A stretch of 33,456 nt of DNA from Treponema sp. (GTDB taxonomy: Bacteria; Spirochaetota; Spirochaetia; Treponematales; Breznakiellaceae). The stretch lies in assembly GCA_031279555.1 (NCBI GenBank), contig JAITIK010000140.1, positions 1-33,456 on the forward strand, given 5' to 3'. Shown in pieces: positions 7,664 through 16,690 of the stretch. Each line of letters opens with the position of its first letter. The stretch's first letter is position 1. The notes under the pieces are model-generated. The model was not told the origin of the DNA. It was given only the letters and a program-made list of their open reading frames with translations, and did no database searches. A program made the translations under genes and the position numbers.

Positions 7664-9271
7664 CTAATCAATTTTTATTTTCGAAGCGTCCCCTGTGACA
7701 AGGGGAATCTGCGCCGTAAAAATTGAGCCTTTGCCGTATTCGCTCTTGACATCAATGTATCCGCCTATTATATCAATCAGATTTTTGGTAATGGCAAACC
7801 CTAGATCAGTTTCCACAAGATCACGATTCGCAACGCCATCAAATTGCCGGAAATTATCAAACGACTTGAGAATATCTTCTTCTCTTGTGCCGTCGCCCGT
7901 GTTTTCCGCCTCAATAATAAGGCGCTGCATGCCGTAACATGCGCCTTTTTTCATGCGGAAGCGCACGAACCCTTGATGGGTGTACTTAATGGCGTTGCTC
8001 AGAAGATTCGTTGCAATTTGCCGGATACGTATTTCATCTCCATAGAGCGTTTCGGGAATGGCGCTGTCAAACTCCTTCGTCAATTCAATGCCCTTGCTCT
8101 CAGCGAGGAAGAGGCTGGAGGAACAAACAGCGTCAAACAAGACGCGCGCGTTAAAATGCACCGGCACAATGTCGAGCTTGCCCGCTTCAATTTTTGAAAA
8201 GTCAAGCGCGTCGTTGATGACGGCGAGCAGTACTTTTGACATTTTTTTGATATCTTCAAAATACTCTTGCTGTACGGCGTCAAGATTATCAGTGCGCATA
8301 AGCTCATTCACGCTGATGATGGCGTTCATAGGCGTACGTATTTCGTGGCTTATATTCGCAAGGAACGCGCTTTTTATGCGGCTCGCCGATTCCGCTTCCA
8401 TTTTTGCAAGAACGACCGGCGTAACATCGGTAATGTCAAGAAAGCGTCCTTTTGTCGTACCCAGCAATTTATTGGAGACTATTTTGAAATAATACACGTG
8501 TCCATCCCGCTTAACCTCCCGCGTCTCCTCAAATGCGCCCATTGTTTTTATCACTTCGCCAAGCATGAGTTTGGTGGCGGCGTCTTCGAACATGTCTAAA
8601 AACGATTTGCCTATGTACGCCTTCGTATCCATAACGCCGGCGAATTCGGCCATTGATTTGCTGATGTAGGCGATGCAGTTGAATTCATCAAGAATGACGG
8701 TCTTATTCGATGTCGTTTCCATTAATGTCCGAAAAGTGTCTTCCGCTTTGATGGATTCGCCTCTTTTGTCTGCCGCGAAACGGGTGATCATATAAATCAT
8801 CGCCGAACTAAAAAACGACAGCGCGCTGTGTACAATAATTTCACTGGAGGCGGCGAACTCTCCCCCATGAGAAAGCGGCATACGGAAATATACGAGTGCG
8901 ATGTTTATAACGGCGGTTATAATGGTGAATTGCAACAATGCCCGGTGGTTGTTATACACAGCGCCCATACAGAGAATAGCGAGATATACGCTGAAAAAAT
9001 AGGTGAAGCTGCTCATAAAAAAAGATGCTATAATATAGATGCCATATATGAGCAACGGTACAAACAGAGCGGAATTCATCACTTTGTTCAAGCGTTGTAC
9101 GGCAAACGTAAATAAAATCGCCGCCGCGCACGCGACGCTGACAATAACCCCTTGCCTGATTTCACCCAAAATAAGCGCGTTTACAACTCTGGAAACCGCG
9201 AACAACCCCATTGCCGCAAGAGTTATTCTATTTGCAATGTTATAATAACGGATGTCATACTCTTTATTCAT
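7664..9271 (-). CDS. Membrane sensor histidine kinase with a degenerate ATP-binding lid
   Basis: This 535-residue protein has about five or six hydrophobic segments in residues 10-165, a PAS-like domain (about 180-290), HisKA with SHEIRTPMNAI and phospho-acceptor His309, and a HATPase domain with an intact N-box (NLLSNAIKYT, Asn426). The G1 box, normally DxGxG, reads NTGDG with Asn457 replacing the adenine-contacting Asp. The G2 box reads ETDLGF instead of GTGLGL. Kinase activity may therefore be weak or lost, leaving a phosphatase or scaffold role. That is inference. The start is the only ATG before the first membrane segment, with a weak GAGAAA upstream. A promoter lies at 9623-9595. The nearest regulator gene is at 6652-7035. 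Confidence 0.88.
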   Translation of the reverse strand: MNKEYDIRYYNIANRITLAAMGLFAVSRVVNALILGEIRQGVIVSVACAAAILFTFAVQRLNKVMNSALFVPLLIYGIYIIASFFMSSFTYFFSVYLAILCMGAVYNNHRALLQFTIITAVINIALVYFRMPLSHGGEFAASSEIIVHSALSFFSSAMIYMITRFAADKRGESIKAEDTFRTLMETTSNKTVILDEFNCIAYISKSMAEFAGVMDTKAYIGKSFLDMFEDAATKLMLGEVIKTMGAFEETREVKRDGHVYYFKIVSNKLLGTTKGRFLDITDVTPVVLAKMEAESASRIKSAFLANISHEIRTPMNAIISVNELMRTDNLDAVQQEYFEDIKKMSKVLLAVINDALDFSKIEAGKLDIVPVHFNARVLFDAVCSSSLFLAESKGIELTKEFDSAIPETLYGDEIRIRQIATNLLSNAIKYTHQGFVRFRMKKGACYGMQRLIIEAENTGDGTREEDILKSFDNFRQFDGVANRDLVETDLGFAITKNLIDIIGGYIDVKSEYGKGSIFTAQIPLVTGDASKIKID

Positions 9272-9594
9272 ATTTTCTCATTTGCGTATAGTCTCTTCAT
9301 GCGCCTCTTTTCATAGTCAAATGAAATCGGCCAGCGCGCGTTGTTGGCGAACATTCCGTATTTTCTGCGAAACCTGTAAAACCCGCGCCGCGCAATCCGC
9401 TGAAATTATGGAGCGTTTCAATTCTACAGGCTGATGGCGGGATTTTGCGGTTTCGATTTCAGGCGCCATGCGCTTCGGCGACGCTTCAACGACAGTGGTT
9501 CTCATTTATATTTTATGCGCAACGTTCGGCGCCTTCGTCACATAACCGCCCGTCATATCCATCACATATTATGCGCCATCTTTTTGTTGCGGAA
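9272..9594. other. Long untranslated leader or relic upstream of the histidine kinase
   Basis: A 62-codon minus-strand frame (9505-9317) is present, but it has no SD and no recognisable homology. I do not call it a gene. No other feature is seen. Confidence 0.3.
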
Positions 9595-9623
9595 AGAATA
9601 CTATATAGCAGGCGGAATGTCAA
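9595..9623 (-). promoter_or_regulatory. Sigma-70-like promoter upstream of the histidine kinase
   Basis: On the minus strand TTGACA (9623-9618), a 17-nt spacer and TATTCT (9600-9595). It would give a leader of about 320 nt before the kinase start at 9271. Confidence 0.45.
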
Positions 9624-9649
9624 CGGAGTCATGAGTTTGCCGGCGCAAG

Positions 9650-10432
9650 TCACCCGCTTACGCCGTTCTTGCCTAAAGCCCGTATCGCGTTCGCCAGAAC
9701 GTCGGCATCCCGCGCATTTGACGCCTCAAAATCATCCCATGCGGGGTCGAGGCAGTTTCCCGGTCTGAACGTCCGAACGTACCACAGAGCGTCGTCCGCT
9801 AGTTCCGCAAGCGCGGCGATGTCTTTTTCCGTGATAATGGGTAGGGCGAGCGTACGGTACTCGTGGTCTATCCCGGAGTTGCGGATAAGCTCCGCGCTTT
9901 TGCGCAAAGATTCTGCGGATGTCCGCGCGGACTTTTCCGCATCCGGCGCTAGTTCGCCGTACCGCACAGGCGCGAGTTTCAAATCCAGAGCGATATAATC
10001 TGGCGAGGTCTCTTTTATTTGAAACAGTCTTTCAAGCATACCAGGATTCATGCCGTTGGTGTCCATCTTAACCGCAAGCCCCATTTCTTTAATTCGCCGT
10101 ATCAGGGCGGGCAAATCGCGGTAAAGCGACGGTTCTCCGCCGCTCAACACAACGCCGCCCAGTACATTCCGGCGCTTCTCAATGTGCGCCAGCGCCTGCT
10201 CCAGACTGACAATATCCTCTTGATCCGCACTCCGCGCATCCGCTAATTCCGGCAGAACCAACTCGCGGTTGTGGCACCAGGGGCAACGCATATTGCACCC
10301 GGCAAAAAAAAGAACGGAAGCGATCTTTCCCGGATAATCAACTAAACTTGTTTTACGCAACGATATTTTTACACCACTGGCGCCGCCAACGACGCCTCGT
10401 CCGGCGCGAACTGTTTGTTCCATACATTCCAT
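9650..10432 (-). CDS. Radical-SAM glycyl-radical activase, NrdG2 type
   Basis: This 260-residue radical SAM protein has the 4Fe-4S motif CNMRCPWC (Cys46, Cys50, Cys53), the preceding signature SLVDYPGKIASVLFFAGC, and the SAM-binding GGEP motif (LSGGEPSLY). These match the NrdG2-type anaerobic ribonucleotide-reductase activating proteins, which generate a glycyl radical on a partner enzyme under anoxia. The cognate reductase is not in the window. The first in-frame ATG was used, and no convincing SD precedes it. The radical SAM core begins near residue 22, so a later start is possible. The upstream region contains transposase debris. Confidence 0.85.
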   Translation of the reverse strand: MECMEQTVRAGRGVVGGASGVKISLRKTSLVDYPGKIASVLFFAGCNMRCPWCHNRELVLPELADARSADQEDIVSLEQALAHIEKRRNVLGGVVLSGGEPSLYRDLPALIRRIKEMGLAVKMDTNGMNPGMLERLFQIKETSPDYIALDLKLAPVRYGELAPDAEKSARTSAESLRKSAELIRNSGIDHEYRTLALPIITEKDIAALAELADDALWYVRTFRPGNCLDPAWDDFEASNARDADVLANAIRALGKNGVSG

Positions 10433-10689
10433 CCCAAAGTTCCGGCGATCCGGAGGTTGCCAGTATAGCCTGTTTGGTTTGCTTGCGCAAGGACAAGGCG
10501 GACATCCCTTTGGTGAAACGCCTGCCTATGGCTTCACCACTCTTTGGGGCTAAAGACTTCTGGACACTCAAGCTCCATGCTGTCTCCCGATGGGATGAGA
10601 ACCGGAAACCTCGTTTGAACGCATGCTTTTTCACCTGTTCACTTACGGCCATCCCTGATGTAATGCACGGCAGAAAAGAGACAAAAAAG

Positions 10690-10869
10690 CTTGCGCCTGA
10701 ATGTTACAGCGGCTCCATGACAGGAGGCCGTTTTTGAAAGGTGGTTTGAGTTTAAGTTGCTAAAAGAGATAAAAACCGGCGGCGTGATAATAATGTACCG
10801 GGCAAGTTCTCATACGTATTCTCCTGATTTTAATTCGATAGAGAAAGACTGGGCAAATATGAAGCGTGA
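10690..10869 (+). pseudogene. IS630-family transposase C-terminal relic
   Basis: The pieces appear in two frames. CYSGSMTG (about 10701-10724) is followed, after a frameshift, by FERWFEFKLLKEIKTGGVIIM and then SHTYSPDFNSIEKDWANMKR. These match the end of IS630/Tc1-type DDE transposases, where the pattern is YxGSMxGxxFExWFE, VIIMDNASFH, then YSPDLNPIEKxWAxxK. The catalytic Asp after VIIM is Tyr here, and the rest of the enzyme and its inverted repeats are missing. The preceding plus-strand frame (from 10348) has no recognised homology. Confidence 0.7.
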
Positions 10870-11061
10870 CGGGATGCCGCCCCTCTTTGTGATTCATTTC
10901 AGACTGCGGTTTATGATTATTGGCGTTAGTTGGTTTTGAGTAGAATGACTATATACTTATTTTCGCAAGCAGCAAAACATTCAAAAGGAGTACGGACAAA
11001 CACGGCGGCAACGGGGGCATACGAAATTTTCGTTTGCCATTCACATTTTTTCAAAAAGAGC

Positions 11062-11090
11062 TTGACACGCGGCGGTAATAAGGATATAAT
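11062..11090 (+). promoter_or_regulatory. Perfect consensus sigma-70 promoter of leader unit B
   Basis: TTGACA (11062-11067), exactly 17 nt, and TATAAT (11085-11090): a full match to both consensus hexamers. It drives only a 31-codon ORF before a terminator. A degenerate copy of the downstream leader (TTCAAAAGGAG) lies at 10979-10991. Confidence 0.8.
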
Positions 11091-11135
11091 TACTAAAGAA
11101 ACATAAAAAACTTCAAAAGGAGCGTAGACAAAAAA

Positions 11136-11231
11136 ATGGACAAGTTGTTTGGCGATGTGTCGCTTGTGGCGGCGCAATCAAGTATGCTACCCCCCCCCAT
11201 GCTCATTTTGAGCTATCTTTTTATATTGTAA
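11136..11231 (+). CDS. Leader ORF with a poly-C tract (unit B)
   Basis: The ORF has 31 codons from an ATG at 11136. An 18-residue leader (MDKLFGDV... SSML) is followed by three prolines from the C tract, then a short hydrophobic tail (MLILSYLFIL) and TAA. GGAG lies 13 nt upstream, a long spacing like that of unit A. One extra C (10) or two fewer would open 79 further codons, to a TAA at 11435-11437, and translation would then cross the terminator hairpin. No family is recognised. The layout is shared with the units at 1337 and 18979. The strong promoter and close terminator would also fit a small RNA. Confidence 0.45.
   Translation: MDKLFGDVSLVAAQSSMLPPPMLILSYLFIL
11190..11198. repeat. Homopolymer C(9) tract, unit B
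   Basis: Nine C, starting at nucleotide 55 of the leader ORF. Shorter than the other two tracts, so probably less mutable. Confidence 0.9.
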
Positions 11232-11255
11232 AGAGCAATAATTTTTATATACATG

Positions 11256-11285
11256 AAGCGCGGTCGAAGTCCGCGCGCTTTTTCT
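11256..11285 (+). terminator. Rho-independent terminator closing leader unit B
   Basis: The stem GCGCGG / CCGCGC with a 7-nt loop, extended by AAGC / GCTT across a small bulge, is followed by TTTTT. It gives a predicted transcript of about 190 nt from the promoter at 11062-11090. Confidence 0.7.
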
Positions 11286-11676
11286 CTCCCATACCATGCG
11301 CGGCGTTGTCGCCGGATATTTTGAAAATTCCTTTGAAATCGAAATCATGCGTTGCAAACCAGCGCCCTCTGGAAATGACCGGCTGGTCCTGGGCGCAAGC
11401 GGACGTTTGCGGACGCGAAGCGTTTGGAGAACCGTAAGATACGGGAGCAGTTCCCATAAGGGATATCCTTTTTGTGAGTCGTGCGGGACGCTCCCGCTTT
11501 AACACAGGAAACTTGCCCGTACGGGCGGTTTATTATAGTAAAAAAGAGGCGTCCAAAGCCGGATGCTTCCGGTAAGAACAACGCCGGCTTTGGAGTGCGC
11601 TAAACGCCTTGCCAGTATACGCCTTTTCAGGCGGAATTGCAATGCGCTTAGTCCTCTTTTATTCAGGAGGACAGTT
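11286..11676. other. Region between leader unit B and the lipoprotein gene
   Basis: No gene is supported. Visible structures are a GCGGGA/TCCCGC hairpin followed by TTT (about 11486-11503), the palindrome GCCCGTACGGGC (about 11515-11526), and the widely spaced inverted repeat TCCAAAGCCGG / CCGGCTTTGGA (about 11551-11597) ahead of the lipoprotein SD. The last could be a leader structure or terminator. Confidence 0.4.
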
Positions 11677-12081
11677 GTGAAAAAGAAACTGTTTTTTGTG
11701 GGAATGGCGGCGCTTTTGCTGTCATTCGGATTGGTTCTTGCGGCTTGCCCCAGCGGTGGCGACAGCGGCGGAAAGCTCATCATCAAAATCAACACCCATG
11801 ACAAGGACGGTACGACCTACTATGTTGGTCCGGTGTGGTCTGCGGGCGGCGGCTGGAGCGCATCGGGTTATCGGGCGAAGTCTGCCGTTGCTGACGCAGA
11901 TGGTGTTGTAACCGTTGAGTATACTTCCGAAGACATTACCAACGTATGGGGTGAAAATTGTTATATCGCGTGGCACACCACAGACTTTATTCTTGCTGGC
12001 GCACGGTCAAACAAGGAGTACAAGATGGATGCCGGAACTATCAAGTTAGACTACGATGGCAAGGAATATCCATCTCTGTAA
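11677..12081 (+). CDS. Small lipoprotein, unknown function
   Basis: This 134-residue protein begins at a GTG at 11677, with AGGAGG 6 nt upstream. The apparent upstream extension of the frame lacks an SD and would bury the signal peptide. The N-terminus has KKK, a hydrophobic core and the lipobox LAAC with acylated Cys24, so the product should be a membrane-anchored lipoprotein. The mature part begins with a Gly/Ser-rich spacer, then a beta-rich domain with many aromatic and Gly residues. I recognise no family. The signal-peptide DNA is very similar to that of the broken gene at 12211, so the two signals share recent ancestry. A strong terminator follows. Confidence 0.75.
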   Translation: MKKKLFFVGMAALLLSFGLVLAACPSGGDSGGKLIIKINTHDKDGTTYYVGPVWSAGGGWSASGYRAKSAVADADGVVTVEYTSEDITNVWGENCYIAWHTTDFILAGARSNKEYKMDAGTIKLDYDGKEYPSL

Positions 12082-12141
12082 CGGCGGTTTCCTCGCTCAG
12101 TAGCGCAAAAGACGTCAGCCGCTATTTTTTAGAGTGAGGAG

Positions 12142-12177
12142 GCGGGAGTTGTGGAAGCGTCCTCAACTCCCGCATTT
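12142..12177 (+). terminator. Terminator downstream of the lipoprotein gene
   Basis: GCGGGAGTTG (12142-12151) pairs perfectly with CAACTCCCGC (12164-12173) over a 12-nt loop and is followed by ATTTT. Confidence 0.75.
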
Positions 12178-12210
12178 TGAAGATGGGAAAGACCACAAAA
12201 GAGTTCTTAA

Positions 12211-12633
12211 ATGAAGAAAAATAAATATTTTATAACGGGAATGGCGGTGCTTCTGCTGTCATTCGGATTTGATTTGACTGGTTGCGCAACAAACGTCGCG
12301 TCCACGAAAACGCCTAATTGGGAGATAAAATCAATACCTACTGCGGGGCATGATTATACCATTCTTGGTACGGTAACGCTCGAAAAGAATTAGTTTGGCA
12401 TCGTTGGGTTTTCTGTTGCCAAAGCTGGCATTGACGCCTATTTTTATCAAGGTTGATGCGTAACATACACAGATTTGCTTGATAAAGCGAGGGAAGAATA
12501 TCCGGATGCGGATGCCGTAATTGATTTAAAAACAGATTGCTTGGGCAGCTTTTACGGTATATTTTATGCGCGGCGGAAAAATATCGCAACAGGCATTGCC
12601 ATAAAGTATGTCAAAGAGCCGGCAAAAAATTGA
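12211..12633 (+). pseudogene. Lipoprotein gene broken by two in-frame stop codons
   Basis: An ATG at 12211 opens a lipoprotein signal (MKKNKYF... LTGC, Cys25). The frame is interrupted by TAG at 12391 and TGA at 12454, yet stays coherent to a TGA at 12631, 141 codons in all with no frameshift. The stretch after the second stop (TYTDLLDKAREEYPDADAV, then YGIFYARRKN and GIAIKYVKEP) looks like a conserved C-terminal domain of small spirochaete lipoproteins, as I recall that family. The first stop probably replaces Trp (EKN-stop-FGI). Two separate nonsense changes without indels suggest recent inactivation. Read-through seems less likely. Confidence 0.7.
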
Positions 12634-12840
12634 AGGCGGGTCGCCGTCTTTGACCGACCGTATGCCGGGCATAACGAAAAGATTTTGGTTTCAGTTGAGA
12701 CTGTTTCAAAACTAAGCCGAACCTTTGGTTCGCGGAACGCAGATCGCGTTTTGAAACTGGCTCCGCTGTAAATCATAACCACGCATGCTTTGCCGTTATT
12801 CTCTTGCAAAACCCGTAAAAAGAAAGTATATTATAAAGAG

Positions 12841-12952
12841 CCATTCCCAAAACTCGGTTAGTTTTGGGAATGGCTTGGGGAAAAGCGGACAAAAGTCCGC
12901 TTTTCCTCTAAATCTAAGGTTGCTTTCCCAAAAACTGAAGTTTTGGGAAAGC
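12841..12952. repeat. Cluster of three palindromes upstream of dnaG
   Basis: Hairpin 1: CCATTCCCAAAAC / GTTTTGGGAATGG, 13 bp and perfect, 7-nt loop (12841-12873). Hairpin 2: GAAAAGCGGAC / GTCCGCTTTTC, 11 bp with a 4-nt loop (12880-12905). Hairpin 3: GCTTTCCCAAAAAC / GTTTTGGGAAAGC (12922-12952). Hairpins 1 and 3 belong to the TTTCCCAAAAC family also seen at 7595 and 18256. A looser pair, TTTCAAAAC / GTTTTGAAA, lies at about 12709-12762. Confidence 0.75.
12880..12905 (+). terminator. Bidirectional terminator-like hairpin before dnaG
   Basis: A perfect 11-bp stem with an AAAA loop, ending in TTTTC on the plus strand and GAAAA on the other flank. It insulates the dead lipoprotein gene from dnaG. 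Confidence 0.6.
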
Positions 12953-13028
12953 CTCTTAAAGAAGGACTCTTTCATAACGCCGGATTTTGAAACGACGTTC
13001 TTGACTGGTCCCCAGATGATACGCAAAA

Positions 13029-14921
13029 ATGCCGTTTATAACGCAAAACTCCATACAGGAAGTCATCGACAAGATGGACGCCGTGGCGGTTATGGGCGAT
13101 TATGTGCGCCTTGAAAACCGAAGCGGACGGTTCATGGGTCTCTGTCCCTTTCACAACGAAAAAACGCCGTCCTTTTCAGTGAATCCCGATCTCAAGCTGT
13201 ACCACTGCTTTGGGTGCGGCAAGGGCGGCACCGTGCTGAACTTCATCATGGAGATGGATAAACTCACCTTTCCGGAAGCGGTGGAAACTCTTGCCAAACG
13301 GTTCGGCGTGGCGCTCCAGTACGAGGCGGGCGGCAATGTTGAAACCGATAAAACCGCGGCCAAAACCGACGCGCTTTTCGATCTGTATTCCCGTGTTGCG
13401 GGCAGTTTTCACTATCTGCTTGCCAAAACGCCTCACGGAAAACCCGCCTTGACCTATACGCTGTCTCGTGGCTTCTCGTATGAAATGGTGGAAAAATTCA
13501 AACTGGGCTACGCGCCCGCCGACCGGGAGTGGCTGTTCAAGTTTCTCTCCAAGAAGGGGTATTCTGAAGAATTTCTGGCGGAGTCCGCTCTCTTTGCGCG
13601 GAAACATCCCCGAATGAGCTTTTTCGCCGACAGGCTCATCTTTCCCATAAACGACCGGCAGGGGCGGACGATAGCTTTCGGCGGCAGGCTTCTTTCCGGG
13701 GACGGGCCGAAGTACCTCAACACGCCAGAATCCGTTCTCTATAAAAAGGGACAGACCCTCTTTGCCATAGATAGCGCCCTTCCCGAAATAAAAAAGACAA
13801 AAGAAGTCTCTGTAGCGGAAGGCTACATGGACGTAATAGCGCTCCACCAAGCGGGCGTGACCAACGCGGTGGCGCCGCTCGGTACGGCGTTCACCGACGA
13901 GCAGGCGCGTCTCCTCCGCCGGTTCGCGGAGCGCGTCAATCTTATCTTTGATTCGGACGGCGCGGGACAGACTGCCGCCGTAAAGGCGATTCTCACTTGC
14001 AGGCGGAACGGGCTTATTGCCCGCGTTGTGAGGCCGGGTAAAGCGGCGCAGGCAGGACGCCATGATGAATCCGGAGGCGCGGACGCCGCTGGCGTCGCCT
14101 TGAAAAAAGTTATTAACATGAAAGATCCTGCCGATATTTTGAAAGAATTTGGAAAAGATGTCTTGAAAAATTGTGTGAAAAGTGATATACTTGATTTCGA
14201 CTATCTTATTGCCCGTAGCAAGGAACTTTACGATACAAATGACTCTGAAGGAAAATTCAAAGCGGCGGCTTTTATTTTTCCATATCTGGAAACGTTGGAT
14301 TCGGATGTTGTTCGGGACGCCGCGCTGGGGCAGCTTGCCGACGCTCTGCGCGCGGATCGTGAAGCGGTGAGGAACGATTATAATAACAGGCGGACAAACG
14401 CGGTTTCGCGTCATTCCGCAACGGGATATTCCTACGATCAACGTCCTCACAACCTCTCCCTACGAATGAATGAGGAGCTTTTTTTACTCGCGGTGGTGGC
14501 GGTAAACGATGGTCTCTATTCCCAATTCCGGGCGCGGCTCTCGATAGAGGAGATCGAAGACCTCGCTGCAAAGGATATTTTTATTGCATTAGAAGAATGT
14601 TTTGTTCACGATGAAACAGGATTAGACGCCCTTTTGCCGCGTATAAGTTCAGAGAACACACGGAAATTTATTGTTGAACGAGGCGTTACGACCGAATTTT
14701 CATCGAATCCTGAACAACTCATCTCTGACGGCATAAAAAGGATTAAACAGAAGCGGATTGAACGCAGGTCGGCTAAAATTGTAACGGAGCTCCGCCTCAT
14801 TGAAAGCAATCACAACAAAGACGAAAATACGTACCGTTTAGCGGCGCTTGATGATGAGTTGCTCCTTGAGAAAATGCATATTGACGCCGAATTGCGTAAA
14901 CTAAAGGAAAATAAAGAATGA
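13029..14921 (+). CDS. dnaG: DNA primase
   Basis: This 630-residue primase makes RNA primers for replication and binds the DnaB helicase through its C-terminus. The N-terminal CHC2 zinc domain has Cys39, His42, Cys60 and Cys63 ([16 protein letters not shown]). The catalytic core includes the EGYMDVIA motif (Glu264) and the TOPRIM metal site DSDGAG (Asp308, Asp310). The C-terminal third is helical and diverges, as usual for the helicase-binding domain. Its length is slightly above the E. coli enzyme. The first ATG giving the standard N-terminus was used. No clear SD precedes it. The stop overlaps the rpoD start by 4 nt (ATGA), so the two are translationally coupled, as in the classical macromolecular-synthesis operon. 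Confidence 0.97.
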   Translation: MPFITQNSIQEVIDKMDAVAVMGDYVRLENRSGRFMGLCPFHNEKTPSFSVNPDLKLYHCFGCGKGGTVLNFIMEMDKLTFPEAVETLAKRFGVALQYEAGGNVETDKTAAKTDALFDLYSRVAGSFHYLLAKTPHGKPALTYTLSRGFSYEMVEKFKLGYAPADREWLFKFLSKKGYSEEFLAESALFARKHPRMSFFADRLIFPINDRQGRTIAFGGRLLSGDGPKYLNTPESVLYKKGQTLFAIDSALPEIKKTKEVSVAEGYMDVIALHQAGVTNAVAPLGTAFTDEQARLLRRFAERVNLIFDSDGAGQTAAVKAILTCRRNGLIARVVRPGKAAQAGRHDESGGADAAGVALKKVINMKDPADILKEFGKDVLKNCVKSDILDFDYLIARSKELYDTNDSEGKFKAAAFIFPYLETLDSDVVRDAALGQLADALRADREAVRNDYNNRRTNAVSRHSATGYSYDQRPHNLSLRMNEELFLLAVVAVNDGLYSQFRARLSIEEIEDLAAKDIFIALEECFVHDETGLDALLPRISSENTRKFIVERGVTTEFSSNPEQLISDGIKRIKQKRIERRSAKIVTELRLIESNHNKDENTYRLAALDDELLLEKMHIDAELRKLKENKE

Positions 14922-16678
14922 CGGAAACAAGAGAAGATGTAGCGCTTGATCCCGCAATCATTAAGTTGATCGAATACGCAAAAGAAAAGATGGTTCTTTC
15001 GTATGAGGAGCTTTCTGATTATTTGCCCGAGCACATCACTAACACCGATAAAATCGAAGAGGTATGGGCTCTTCTTCAAAAGAACAACGTACAGCTTGTT
15101 ATTGAAGAAGACATCTTGACCGACGATGAGATCGGGGAAGAACCAGAGAAAGCTCAGAATCCCGAAAAGAAGCGCATGGTGACGACCGGCAAAGAGACAT
15201 CCGTCGATGATCCGGTGAAGTTGTATTTACGGGAGATTGGGAGGGAAAACCTTTTAACCGCAGAGCAGGAAATTGAGCTTTCCAAGCAGATGGAAGATGG
15301 AAAAAATATTATCCAAAGCGTGGTCAAGAGATCCGGTCTCATCATAAGCGAATTCTACCAGATCGGCGAAAAGGCTTTTACACGAAAAGATTTTAAGGAA
15401 ATGAATCTTTCCAAGAAGGAGATGACCGAACATCAAAGCGAACATCGCAGGCTCAATCAGTTCTACAAAGAAACGCTTAAAGCCGTTTTTCCTGATATAA
15501 AAGCCTATGTAGAGATGAAGCGGCGTATCGTAAACCGGGGGGGCAACCTTTTTGAAGACAAAGATCTTGCCGCGCTCCGCGTTAAAATCATGTCGGTTGT
15601 TGAGAAAGCGGAGATTCACCCTGAAGAAATCTTGAGTTTTTCCGAGAAATTCATCCTTGCCTCCAAAAAGATTAAACGATACAAAAAAGAGCAGGAGCGG
15701 CTCGAAAAATATCTGCATGTCGGTTCCATGCGGGAATTGCGCAACTTGGGCAGGGGTCTCGCGGTGCGGGAGCAACGGGAGCGTATTGAAGAGAGCCTTG
15801 GGTTTTCAGCGGACGAGATCAAGGAGAATATACGCCTGATTCAGCTTACGGAAAAGAAACTGCTCCAGATGAAAGCCGAGTTTGAGGAAGCCATTGAGAA
15901 CATCAACGCTATGGCAAAGGAAATCAACCGCGGGCGCGTTATGCTGAAAAAAGCCAAAGACAAGCTCATCAAGGCGAACTTGCGGCTTGTGGTGTCCATC
16001 GCCAAAAAGTACACGAATCGCGGGTTGCAATTTTTTGATCTGGTGCAGGAAGGCAACATAGGGCTTATCAAGGCGGTTGAAAAGTTCGAATATCAGAAAG
16101 GCTTCAAATTCTCCACATACGCGACGTGGTGGATACGTCAGGCGATAACCCGCTCCATTTCAGATCAGGCGCGTACAATTCGCGTACCGGTTCACATGAT
16201 TGAGCAGATCAACAAGGTGGTGCGCGAGTCCCGGCAACTTATGCAAGCGCTGGGCAGAGAGCCGTCTGATGACGAGATCGCTGAAAAACTCGGATGGACG
16301 AGCCAGAAGGTGAAAAGCGTGAAAAACGTGGCCCGCGAGCCGATTTCCCTTGAAACGCCCATCGGCGAGGAAGAGGATTCGCTTTTGGGTGACTTTATTG
16401 AGGACAAGGAAGTGGAGAATCCCGCGAACTGTACGGCGTTTGTGTTGTTGCAGGAAAATCTCGCCGAGGTGCTCAACACCCTGCCGCGCCGCGAGCGCGA
16501 GGTGCTTGAGATGCGTTTTGGTTTCGGCGACGGGTATTCCTTGACGCTTGAGGAAGTGGGACTTTGTTTCAACGTCACCCGCGAGCGCATTCGTCAGATT
16601 GAAGCGAAGGCGTTGAGAAGGCTTAGAAATCCGCGCTTGAGCAACAAGATCAAAGATTATTTGGATCATTTAAATTAA
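14918..16678 (+). CDS. rpoD: RNA polymerase primary sigma factor (sigma-70/RpoD)
   Basis: This 586-residue protein has the full housekeeping sigma layout. An acidic region 1.1 (1-90) is followed by region 1.2 ([12 protein letters not shown], then [13 protein letters not shown]), a long helical non-conserved insert, and region 2 with [26 protein letters not shown] and [16 protein letters not shown] for -10 recognition and melting. Region 3 comes next, and region 4 carries the -35 helix-turn-helix [20 protein letters not shown]. It directs RNA polymerase to TTGACA-N17-TATAAT promoters such as that at 11062-11090. The start overlaps the dnaG stop by 4 nt, and a zinc-ribbon protein gene follows 12 nt downstream, so the three genes form one operon. 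Confidence 0.97.
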   Translation: MTETREDVALDPAIIKLIEYAKEKMVLSYEELSDYLPEHITNTDKIEEVWALLQKNNVQLVIEEDILTDDEIGEEPEKAQNPEKKRMVTTGKETSVDDPVKLYLREIGRENLLTAEQEIELSKQMEDGKNIIQSVVKRSGLIISEFYQIGEKAFTRKDFKEMNLSKKEMTEHQSEHRRLNQFYKETLKAVFPDIKAYVEMKRRIVNRGGNLFEDKDLAALRVKIMSVVEKAEIHPEEILSFSEKFILASKKIKRYKKEQERLEKYLHVGSMRELRNLGRGLAVREQRERIEESLGFSADEIKENIRLIQLTEKKLLQMKAEFEEAIENINAMAKEINRGRVMLKKAKDKLIKANLRLVVSIAKKYTNRGLQFFDLVQEGNIGLIKAVEKFEYQKGFKFSTYATWWIRQAITRSISDQARTIRVPVHMIEQINKVVRESRQLMQALGREPSDDEIAEKLGWTSQKVKSVKNVAREPISLETPIGEEEDSLLGDFIEDKEVENPANCTAFVLLQENLAEVLNTLPRREREVLEMRFGFGDGYSLTLEEVGLCFNVTRERIRQIEAKALRRLRNPRLSNKIKDYLDHLN

Positions 16679-16690
16679 GAGGAGAAAAGC

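Noticed and set aside
10353-10652. 99-codon minus-strand frame overlapping the NrdG2-type gene start
   Set aside because: It has no SD and no homology I recognise, and it overlaps a sound gene in another frame.
13176-14450. Long minus-strand open frame (424 codons) opposite dnaG
   Set aside because: It is the codon-bias shadow of dnaG: no SD, no recognisable motif, and it lies wholly inside a well-supported gene.
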